Translations under genes and position numbers: made by a program
In this document: positions 1-5,356 of the stretch, piece after piece
Position numbering within the stretch: the stretch's first letter is position 1
Layout of the letters: each line of letters starts with the position of its first letter
Assembly: GCA_003167015.1 (NCBI GenBank)
Contig: PMUF01000484.1
Span: 1-5,356, forward strand
Origin: Chitinophagaceae bacterium
GTDB taxonomy: Bacteria > Bacteroidota > Bacteroidia > Chitinophagales > Chitinophagaceae
Length of the DNA: 5,356 bases
Reading direction: 5' to 3'
Notes under the pieces: generated by a model
What the model saw: the letters and a program-made list of their open reading frames with translations, nothing else
Told to the model about the DNA's origin: nothing
The model's database searches: none

Positions 1-667
1 CCTTTCCGCTGCTGGTATCGATCTTCAGGATATAATTGGTCTGCCATTGGTTGGCATAGAGGTAGCCTTTGATCAATTCCAACTCGTTTATATTGCTGAC
101 GGGGCCGTTATTGTCGGTAACGCCCAACACCTTGACCAGCCGGAAGGTATTGGGATCGAGGTAGCTGATATTGCTGGTGCCGTCACTCATGATGAGCTGA
201 GCGCCGTTGGTGGTCATACCCCAGCCTTCTTTGGAGGGAAAGGTGAATTCGCCCAGCTTCTGAAAAGTTTTGGCGTCATAGATGAAGCCGACTTTCGTCG
301 TATAGGTCAACTGGTAAACTTTTCCATTGAGAAAGACGATGCCTTCACCAAAGTATTTTTTCCGGTCAATTTCGACCTTGGTATGGATCTTCCCGGTAGT
401 GGAGTCCACTATGCCAAACTGGGACCGGCGGTCATCGGGCATGTTGTTGTCCGTCCCCGTGGATTCATACAACTGACCATCATGGAACAGCAATCCTTCG
501 GTGTAGGCGGAGGTATCATGCGGCAACTCTTTCATAACCGTATAGCTGATCAGCGGGGGGGTGTTGTCGGCTGCTGTTGTTGTTGTGTCCGTATCGGCTT
601 TACGGTCGGACTGGTTACAAGCGGACAATAGGCTCAGGATCAGCACAAAAGGGATCAGTCTGTTCAT
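1..667 (-). CDS. Glutaminyl-peptide cyclotransferase lipoprotein, plant/bacterial type (3' end outside window)
   Basis: This enzyme cyclises N-terminal Gln of exported proteins to pyroglutamate, releasing ammonia, on the periplasmic side of the envelope. The frame is open from the ATG at 667 to the left edge (222 codons plus one base, no stop). Residues 1-17 form a lipoprotein signal peptide ending in the lipobox LSAC (Cys17), followed by a Thr/Asp/Pro-rich tether (about 18-40). The catalytic fold starts near residue 43 and shows the blocks of the five-bladed beta-propeller glutamine cyclotransferase family in order: YTEGL (55-59), FGEG (106-109), QLTY (119-122), EGWGM (147-151), SDGT (161-164), NELE (194-197) and YANQW (204-208). 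Family members are usually somewhat longer, so I infer a few tens of C-terminal residues are missing. No strong acidic cluster follows Cys17, so surface export is not indicated. It is transcribed divergently from the M43 protease, a plausible substrate. Family assignment is firm; exact location in the envelope is inferred. Confidence 0.92.
   Translation of the reverse strand, partial: MNRLIPFVLILSLLSACNQSDRKADTDTTTTAADNTPPLISYTVMKELPHDTSAYTEGLLFHDGQLYESTGTDNNMPDDRRSQFGIVDSTTGKIHTKVEIDRKKYFGEGIVFLNGKVYQLTYTTKVGFIYDAKTFQKLGEFTFPSKEGWGMTTNGAQLIMSDGTSNISYLDPNTFRLVKVLGVTDNNGPVSNINELELIKGYLYANQWQTNYILKIDTSSGK
555..586 (-). repeat. C7 homopolymer and (ACA)4 microsatellite in the cyclase tether
   Basis: The coding strand carries a run of seven C (plus-strand G at 555-561) across codons 36-38 and four ACA codons (plus-strand 575-586) coding for Thr28-31. 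Both lie in the flexible tether between the lipidated Cys and the enzyme domain. The copy present keeps the gene in frame. Changes in the ACA tract would only lengthen or shorten the tether; changes in the C7 tract would shift the frame. Confidence 0.6.
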
Positions 668-686
668 ACATAGCTATATAGGGAAG

Positions 687-694
687 CAAATATA
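687..694 (-). promoter_or_regulatory. Bacteroidota-type -7 promoter element for the cyclase gene
   Basis: Read on the minus strand this is TATATTTG, an exact match to the TAnnTTTG consensus of the primary sigma factor of Bacteroidota. It ends 19 nt before the ATG at 667, which would give a short AT-rich leader. I see no TTG at the expected -33 spacing; the nearest TTTG (plus-strand 700-703) is only about 6 nt upstream of the -7 element, so the promoter may be weak or activator-dependent. No Shine-Dalgarno sequence precedes the start, which is usual in this phylum. Confidence 0.55.
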
Positions 695-787
695 GGCTTC
701 AAACGCCTGCGGCGGAGAGCGGTGGGGGTAAAATTTGTCCTAAATATTTGCATTTATCACGAAAAATGGGTTGTTTTACAGTCGCTT

Positions 788-815
788 ACCCGGAATCCTT
801 TCTTTCGGACCGGGT
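788..815. repeat. Imperfect inverted repeat (9-bp stem with a 2-nt bulge)
   Basis: ACCCGG (788-793) pairs with CCGGGT (810-815), and TCC (796-798) with GGA (807-809). The bulge is AA at 794-795 and the loop is pyrimidine-rich (799-806). A run of six T follows at 828-833, 12 nt after the stem, which is too far for a standard intrinsic terminator. No gene ends upstream on this strand either. It could be a leader structure or protein-binding site, or chance. Confidence 0.4.
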
Positions 816-869
816 GTTGTTCTCCACTTTTTTATCTTCATATCCTTCCGATCGACCCGATCCAAATCT

Positions 870-900
870 GCTGAAATACCGCTGTAAAATGTGCTGAAAA
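870..900 (+). repeat. Three phased direct repeats, GCTG followed by an A-rich tract
   Basis: GCTGAAAT starts at 870, GCTGTAAAAT at 881 and GCTGAAAA at 893. The spacings are 11 and 12 nt, about one helical turn, so the copies would face one side of the DNA. They end about 90 nt before the protease start codon, directly before the hairpin at 898-926. This is consistent with a regulator-binding array, but no regulator can be named and short A-rich repeats can arise by chance. Confidence 0.4.
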
Positions 901-926
901 GGCGTCATTCAAAATTTAACGCCTTT
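898..926. repeat. Inverted repeat with perfect 8-bp arms upstream of the M43 gene
   Basis: AAAGGCGT (898-905) is the exact reverse complement of ACGCCTTT (919-926), separated by 13 AT-rich nt. It lies 64 nt upstream of the protease start. Only three T end the right arm, so it would be a poor intrinsic terminator. It may be an operator or a structured part of the 5' leader. Confidence 0.45.
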
Positions 927-942
927 CCAGCAAACATCTAAA

Positions 943-986
943 GTCCGTCCTATCGGACAAGCCGCTTCCAGCGGCTTTAAAGCTGG
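943..986 (+). promoter_or_regulatory. Leader hairpins immediately upstream of the protease start codon
   Basis: Three pairings are visible. GTCCG (943-947) pairs with CGGAC (954-958) around a 6-nt loop. AAGCCGC (959-965) pairs with GCGGCTT (971-977) around TTCCA and is followed by TAAA. CCAGC (968-972) pairs with GCTGG (982-986); it shares bases 971-972 with the second stem and reuses its loop, so those two cannot form together. GCTTTAAAGC (974-983) is also a perfect palindrome. The alternative stem ends 4 nt before the ATG at 991 and could hide the initiation region. Whether this is a real switch, a terminator-like attenuator or a DNA palindrome cannot be decided from sequence alone. Confidence 0.4.
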
Positions 987-990
987 TATC

Positions 991-2283
991 ATGAAATATT
1001 GTTTATCCGCCCTTTTCTTACTAATAACGATCGCCGGCCTGGCGCAAACGCAATGCAGGTCATTCGAGTACCGGCAGCAGCAGTTGAAGGCCAACCCAAT
1101 GCTGGCGCAGACCGTTGCCACTATCGAGCAATTCACTTCCCGGCAGTTGAGCCAGCGCCCTGTGGCCGTCACCGGAGGAACGTCAGGCGGCACATCGTCC
1201 TCGTCCGGGGCTGCATCCGGCGGCACTCCTTCTTTGATCACTATACCCGTCGTCGTGCATATCCTGTACAACACCAATGCAGAGAATATCAGTGATGCGC
1301 AGGTGCAATCTCAGATCGACGTATTGAATGCGGACTATCAGAAGCAAAACTCGGATACGGCGGAGATTCCGTCTTATTACCGTTCACTGGCAACCAATTG
1401 CGGATTCCGCTTTGGTCTGGCATTGGCAGACACTAACGGGCAGGCCACGACGGGTATTATCCATAAATACACGACTAACAGCTATTTTACCATTAACGAT
1501 GATATCAAGTCCTCGGCTACGGGGGGTGATGACGGGTGGGACCGGGACCGGTACCTGAATATCTGGGTCGGTAACTTTACCGGTAGCTTACTGGGTTATT
1601 CCAGCGTGGTCGGTGGGGCTAAGGCGACGGATGGGGTAGTGGTGCTGTATACTGCTTTCGGTACAGTGGGTACGGCGACGGCGCCTTTCAACCTGGGCCG
1701 GACGGCGGTCCACGAGGTCGGCCACTGGCTGAATATGATCCATACATGGGGTGACGACAGCTGCGGTACCGATCTGGTAGCGGATACGCCGCCTCAGCAG
1801 GGACCAACCTACGGCGATCCGAGCGGGATCATCCTCTCCTGCGGAAATACGCCGTATGGGAACCTGTACCAGGATTATATGGACTTTACCGATGATATCG
1901 GCATGCACCTCTTCACGAATGGACAGAAGGCCCGGATGCTTACCTTGTTTGCGCCGGGCGGGTTTCGCTATGCATTGCTGGCTGACACTGTGCCGGTGGA
2001 CACGGCGACGGACGCTGTTTCGGTTGCTGCTACGGAGAGTTCTGCATCCGCTATGACGATCTATCCGAATCCTGCCGTCAGTCTCGTGACGGTACAGTTG
2101 ACCGATCCTGCCTGCCTGGGTGGGTTGCTGGATGTATATAATCAACTAGGGCAAAAGATAATGAGCGTGCGGGTGACGACGCTGACGTTACAACTGGATG
2201 TCGCCGGACTGGCGGGTGGCATTTATTTTATCAGGGCGAGCGACGGGAAGAAGGGCGCGGTGGGGAAACTGATCAGGATATAG
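991..2283 (+). CDS. Secreted M43 (cytophagalysin/pappalysin-like) zinc metalloprotease with T9SS sorting domain
   Basis: This is a predicted extracellular endopeptidase of 430 residues. A signal peptide covers 1-18 (cleavage likely AGLA|QTQ), exposing Gln19. A short pro-region (19-60) contains Cys22, a candidate cysteine switch. Then comes a Gly/Ser/Thr-rich linker (61-80) and the catalytic domain (about 84-330). The zinc motif HEVGHWLNMIH lies at 241-251 (ligands His241, His245, His251; base Glu242), followed by the family's CGTDLVADTPPQ block (258-269), Cys258 and Cys284 (likely disulfide), and the Met-turn DYMDF (295-299) with the downstream FTNGQKARM block (308-316). The residue two after Met297 is Phe299, where the family usually has Tyr. 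Residues about 354-430 form a type A T9SS sorting domain: IYPNP (357-361), VYNQLGQ (382-388), GIYFIRA (410-416). ATG 991 is preferred because no in-frame ATG, GTG or TTG lies between it and the upstream stop at 895-897, and the signal peptide starts there. Substrate is unknown. Confidence 0.93.
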   Translation: MKYCLSALFLLITIAGLAQTQCRSFEYRQQQLKANPMLAQTVATIEQFTSRQLSQRPVAVTGGTSGGTSSSSGAASGGTPSLITIPVVVHILYNTNAENISDAQVQSQIDVLNADYQKQNSDTAEIPSYYRSLATNCGFRFGLALADTNGQATTGIIHKYTTNSYFTINDDIKSSATGGDDGWDRDRYLNIWVGNFTGSLLGYSSVVGGAKATDGVVVLYTAFGTVGTATAPFNLGRTAVHEVGHWLNMIHTWGDDSCGTDLVADTPPQQGPTYGDPSGIILSCGNTPYGNLYQDYMDFTDDIGMHLFTNGQKARMLTLFAPGGFRYALLADTVPVDTATDAVSVAATESSASAMTIYPNPAVSLVTVQLTDPACLGGLLDVYNQLGQKIMSVRVTTLTLQLDVAGLAGGIYFIRASDGKKGAVGKLIRI

Positions 2284-2294
2284 TTGCGGTAGGT

Positions 2295-5200
2295 TCATGG
2301 CAGGTGAGAGGTGTTGTCGACCGAGAAGATGCGAACGGAATCAGCATAGCCCGCTGTGACCAGGAACTGTCGCATCTTTCCTTTCAGGCTTATCATACAG
2401 CGGGTGTCGCCGGGAATATATAGCCCGGTATGGTCATAAGGAAGGGCGGTAAAGGCGCCGGTGTTGCCGGCGGTCAGCACCGTACCCATCGAGGCATCCA
2501 GCGGTCCCATCTGTGCACGAAGTGGGTATAGGTTGCCTGCCAGGACGAGGCTGGTCCGGCCGTCGATCACTTCCGGAACGATACCGCCTACCATGCTGAT
2601 CTGGGCTTCATTGGGCAGGGGATGGATGGTCCAGTGGTGTCCTCCGTCGTTGTGCAGATAGCAGGATTGGAGGATATGGATCTGGCTGATGCTGGCCGAG
2701 GTAAGCTGTTCCGGAGTCAGCACATCTTCGATCTGCGCGTCGGCATAGTTTGCATAGCGGCCAAATTTCTTCTGTTTGGCAGGCAGTTGTCGCAGCAGCT
2801 CGTCACGTGAAGCATAGGGATAGCTTTTACCCTGGATATAATAGGTAAGGAGCGCGTCGAAGGTTCCATGCCCGCTGAAGTCCCCATAATACATCTGCAA
2901 GGGTTGCTGGTCGGTGGCCTTGAATTGCGTATTGGTGCCGAAGTTGCCGATCACCAGGTCGGTATCGCCGTCATGGTCGATGTCTATGGGAAGCAGGCAG
3001 GTCCACCAACCCTGCGATCGGGCGAGGCCGTAAGCGGCTGTCTGGTCGGAGAGATGACCCTGATGGTTGATCATGACGGTGACGGGCATAAAACAGCCTA
3101 CGATGACCAGGTCTGGCCAACCGTCCTTATTCACATCCATCCAGCAGGCATCCGACACCATCCCGGGTCGGTTCAGGACGCTATCCTGTTGTGAGGCATC
3201 TTTTTCGAAGCGGATATGTCCGGGGCGGCTGATGTTTTTCAGCAGCATGCTGACGGGGGGACGGGGAAAAAAGCCGGGATCGAGCTTGCCGCCGACGAAA
3301 AGGTCAGGCAGTCCGTCCCTGTTGTAATCGGCAGCCTTTACGCAGCTGCCGCTGATGGTTTCTGCGGGCAGGGCATCGGGCACGAGCGTGAAATGACCAT
3401 GGCCGTCATTTTCGAATAACCTGTCCTGGTAGTTATGGCTGCCGGAGAGATAGTCGGCGCCTCCGCTGACTATATAGAGATCCTGGTCTCCGTCTCCGTC
3501 CGCATCGAAGAAGAGCGCGGCGGTACAGGTATGGTTTTTATCCTGGTTCCAGGGTTGTGAATCGGCCAACCGGAACCGGCCGTCGGGGGTCTGCAGATAG
3601 AGGCGGGATTCCTGGCCTGCGCTGCCGCCGATAAAGAGGTCTTCGAGCCCGTCGCCGTTGACATCTCCTTTGGCCAGACAGGGGCCTACTTTAGAGACCT
3701 GGTAGGGCAGCAGGGGCGTTATTTTGAAATCTACCCAGTCGGAGCCCTTCTGGGCATATTCAATACCGGAGGTTGCGGTGACGTCTTTGAAAATTTTTCC
3801 GGGGGCGGGGTGGACGGGGGACTGCGGGGTGGATGTGTTTGCGGCAGGCGGCGTCGCGGAGGGGGGTGGCGCGGCGGCGAGCGTATTTGCGGGAAGCTTG
3901 GTGGCATCGGATTCATGGACAACCAGCAAAGTATCCGACCGCAGTGGACCTATGATGGATTGTGATCCGCGGGGCCATTGGACGACAACAGACCGGATCA
4001 CGGTATCGGTTCCGCAACCGAAATGCATAACCGGATCGACGGAAGACTGGAAACCCCGGGTAAGGTATTGTTCCTGCAACTGCCGACCATGATCCGTGGT
4101 GACATATACTTTAGCACCGATGCCCTGGGTATTCGGGCGGTTCCCTACGAGGCGGAGACGCAGGAAGTGGCCTTTATGCTGTTCGGAGGCGTTATTGCGG
4201 TAGATGATGGGTACGTCATCCAGGGTGTTGATGACGAGGTCGAGATCTCCGTCATTGTCCAGATCCGCATAGGCAGAACCGTTACTAACGGTTTGCCGGG
4301 TGAGCCCCCATTCATCGTTCATATTGGTGAAGCTAAGGTCATGGTTGTTTCGGAAGAGGTAGTTGGTGGTTTTGGTGGAAGGCATATCTCTCACGAGTTT
4401 CCACATTTCAAATTTATCCCCGGATTTTTCGGCCTGGCCTACGGTATACCCGGAGGTATATTTTACGAAATCCATGTTGGTGATATCGCGGAGAATGCCG
4501 TTGGAAATGAAAAGGTCTTTCCATCCGTCATTGTCGAAGTCTGCGAAGAGAGGAGCCCAGCTCCAGTCGGTATTCGACATGCCTGCCAGTTGTCCGACTT
4601 CGCTGAACCGCGGAATACCGTCAGGTCCGACGCCGTTATTCAGCTGCAGGGTATTCCGCATTTGTTGATGATGGAAGCCGTGTTCGGCGCGGAGGGTATA
4701 TTTGTCATAGTTGTCCGGGCCCCGAAGGAGCTTTTGCCGGTGGTTTCCTTCGGGCAGCATGTCCATGACGGCGATGTCCGTCTTGCCGTCATTATTATAG
4801 TCGGCGATATCGGAGCCCATGGCGAATTCAGAGATATGGCCGGCGGCTTTAGTGAGTACTTCACGGAAGGTGCCATCGTGCTGATTGAGGTACATGAAAT
4901 CCCGTTCGTCATAGTCATTGGTGACATAGATGTCGGGCCATCCGTCATTATTGAGGTCGCTGATGGCGACGCTGAGGCCGAAGTTGAGCCCGCTGCCGTC
5001 GATATGCGCCTGTTCGCTGATATCGGTAAAATGCCCGTTGTCATTGCGATAGAGGCGGTTTCCGAATTTAGGGTGACGCTTGGCGCGAAGCTCGTCCGTA
5101 TTGAAATAAGGATTGAAGAACATGTCGGCATGATTCACCATGAACATGTCGAGGTCGCCGTCGTTGTCCATATCGAAGAAGGCGACGGTGGTAGTGTAGG

Positions 5201-5356
5201 TGCCGGGAGCGTCGAGACCATATTCTTTCGCGCACTCCTTAAAGACGGGTACGCCGTCTTTCACTCCCTGGTTGATGTAGAGCTCGTTGCGCCGGGCGGA
5301 ATCGGGGCCCGGCCCGGAATAGCAGACATAAATGTCCAGCAGCCCGTCACCATTGA
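2295..5356 (-). CDS. Giant FG-GAP/VCBS repeat protein with ASPIC-UnbV domain (5' end outside window)
   Basis: The stop is TGA at 2297-2295 and the frame stays open to the right edge, giving 1019 residues (residue 1 = Asn at 5354). A GTG at 5264 is internal: conserved family sequence (NGDGLLDIYV, NELYINQG) continues upstream of it. Calcium-binding DxDxDGxxD-type loops of FG-GAP/VCBS repeats are seen at about 61-69, 133-141, 185-193, 272-280 and 364-372, plus a partial one at 1-7. An ASPIC-UnbV domain spans about 390-475, followed by a Pro/Ala/Thr-rich linker (482-520). A second beta-propeller-like half has loops at 564-572, 617-625, 676-684, 740-748 and 791-799. The C-terminal 200 residues lack clear loops. 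The order matches large proteins of Bacteroidota often found near SusC/SusD pairs, which argues for a surface or periplasmic role; I infer a signal peptide and a first repeat just outside the window. The reaction or ligand is not known. It converges on the protease gene with an 11-nt gap. Confidence 0.9.
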   Translation of the reverse strand, partial: NGDGLLDIYVCYSGPGPDSARRNELYINQGVKDGVPVFKECAKEYGLDAPGTYTTTVAFFDMDNDGDLDMFMVNHADMFFNPYFNTDELRAKRHPKFGNRLYRNDNGHFTDISEQAHIDGSGLNFGLSVAISDLNNDGWPDIYVTNDYDERDFMYLNQHDGTFREVLTKAAGHISEFAMGSDIADYNNDGKTDIAVMDMLPEGNHRQKLLRGPDNYDKYTLRAEHGFHHQQMRNTLQLNNGVGPDGIPRFSEVGQLAGMSNTDWSWAPLFADFDNDGWKDLFISNGILRDITNMDFVKYTSGYTVGQAEKSGDKFEMWKLVRDMPSTKTTNYLFRNNHDLSFTNMNDEWGLTRQTVSNGSAYADLDNDGDLDLVINTLDDVPIIYRNNASEQHKGHFLRLRLVGNRPNTQGIGAKVYVTTDHGRQLQEQYLTRGFQSSVDPVMHFGCGTDTVIRSVVVQWPRGSQSIIGPLRSDTLLVVHESDATKLPANTLAAAPPPSATPPAANTSTPQSPVHPAPGKIFKDVTATSGIEYAQKGSDWVDFKITPLLPYQVSKVGPCLAKGDVNGDGLEDLFIGGSAGQESRLYLQTPDGRFRLADSQPWNQDKNHTCTAALFFDADGDGDQDLYIVSGGADYLSGSHNYQDRLFENDGHGHFTLVPDALPAETISGSCVKAADYNRDGLPDLFVGGKLDPGFFPRPPVSMLLKNISRPGHIRFEKDASQQDSVLNRPGMVSDACWMDVNKDGWPDLVIVGCFMPVTVMINHQGHLSDQTAAYGLARSQGWWTCLLPIDIDHDGDTDLVIGNFGTNTQFKATDQQPLQMYYGDFSGHGTFDALLTYYIQGKSYPYASRDELLRQLPAKQKKFGRYANYADAQIEDVLTPEQLTSASISQIHILQSCYLHNDGGHHWTIHPLPNEAQISMVGGIVPEVIDGRTSLVLAGNLYPLRAQMGPLDASMGTVLTAGNTGAFTALPYDHTGLYIPGDTRCMISLKGKMRQFLVTAGYADSVRIFSVDNTSHLP
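3801..3829 (+). other. Potential G-quadruplex motif on the template strand of the FG-GAP gene
   Basis: Four G runs of 5, 4, 5 and 4 are separated by loops of 1, 5 and 5 nt, fitting the G3+N1-7 pattern. The tract lies on the plus strand, which is the template for the FG-GAP gene, and corresponds to the end of its Pro-rich interdomain linker. It may simply follow from CCC/CCG proline codons. A structural role is inference. Confidence 0.4.

Larger units (their letters stand above)
668..990. other. Divergent intergenic region between cyclase and M43 protease genes
   Basis: This 323-nt stretch holds no supportable gene. It must contain promoters for both divergent genes. The cyclase side has a good -7 element. 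For the protease I find only near matches on the plus strand: TA-AAA-TTTG at 729-737 (one base too many) and TA-AATA-TTTG at 741-750 (two too many). Neither is convincing, so the protease promoter is unassigned. The right half (788-986) is dense in inverted and direct repeats, listed separately. Confidence 0.7.

Noticed and set aside
47..631. Plus-strand open frame of 194 codons
   Set aside because: It lies wholly antisense to the glutaminyl cyclase, which has an unmistakable family pattern and lipobox. The antisense product has odd composition (poly-Cys from the TGT repeat) and no recognisable domain.
959..978. Intrinsic terminator for a plus-strand transcript
   Set aside because: The stem is good, but only TTTAAA follows and no plus-strand gene ends upstream. 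It is kept as a leader structure instead.
909..1277. Minus-strand open frame of 122 codons across the protease start
   Set aside because: Antisense to the signal peptide and pro-region of the M43 gene. It is Cys- and Pro-rich with no recognisable domain, so it is best explained as a codon-bias shadow.
1720..1743. Loss of the Gly in the HExxHxxGxxH motif of the protease as a sign of inactivation
   Set aside because: Asn248 takes the Gly position, but Asn is common there in Bacteroidota M43 enzymes and in the wider G/N form of the motif, so it is not evidence of a dead enzyme.
1588..2145. Minus-strand open frame of 185 codons inside the protease gene
   Set aside because: Antisense to the catalytic and sorting domains. 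It is rich in Arg and His, as expected from GC-rich antisense frames, with no family resemblance.
4640..5131. Minus-strand open frame of 163 codons in another frame of the FG-GAP gene
   Set aside because: Ser/Thr/Ile/Met-rich product created by reading the repeated Asp/Asn-rich loops in the wrong frame.
5262..5264. GTG as translation start of the FG-GAP protein
   Set aside because: Conserved family sequence continues in frame upstream to the window edge and no signal peptide follows the GTG.
1..5356. CRISPR array, tRNA, rRNA, insertion sequence or phage genes
   Set aside because: No regularly spaced repeats, no cloverleaf or rRNA-like stretch, and no transposase, integrase or terminal inverted repeats were seen on either strand.

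Overview
The window looks like a chromosomal segment of a moderately GC-rich member of the Bacteroidota, most likely of the Chitinophagaceae or a related family. Four things point there: a type A C-terminal sorting domain of the type IX secretion system (T9SS), an M43 cytophagalysin-like protease, a very large FG-GAP/VCBS plus ASPIC-UnbV protein of the kind common in that group, and a TAnnTTTG promoter element. No Shine-Dalgarno sequence precedes the two complete start regions. The genus is an inference.

Layout. (1) Positions 1-667, minus strand: the N-terminal 222 residues of a lipoprotein glutaminyl-peptide cyclotransferase of the plant/bacterial beta-propeller type; its 3' end lies beyond the left edge. 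(2) Positions 668-990: a divergent intergenic region with a -7 promoter element for the cyclase, a helically phased set of three GCTG/A-rich direct repeats, and several inverted repeats, the last within 5 nt of the next start codon. (3) Positions 991-2283, plus strand: a complete 430-residue secreted M43 zinc metalloprotease with a signal peptide, short pro-region, Gly/Ser linker, HExxH catalytic domain and T9SS sorting domain. (4) After an 11-nt convergent gap, positions 2295-5356, minus strand: a giant FG-GAP/VCBS protein (1019 residues visible) with an ASPIC-UnbV domain in its middle; its N-terminus lies beyond the right edge.

How they may work together. All three are predicted envelope or secreted proteins. 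The clearest functional link is between the divergent pair. The cyclase turns exposed N-terminal Gln into pyroglutamate, and the protease is predicted to expose Gln at +1 after signal peptidase I cleavage, as the Bacteroidetes 'Q-rule' describes. The FG-GAP protein is probably a surface or periplasmic protein belonging to a transcription unit that runs in from the right; its function is unknown.

I see no convincing undescribed multi-gene system. No CRISPR, tRNA, rRNA, insertion sequence, phage or toxin-antitoxin signal is visible. The observations most worth following are the Gln+1/cyclase pairing, a Tyr-to-Phe change at the Met-turn of the protease, and the mutually exclusive hairpins in the protease leader.
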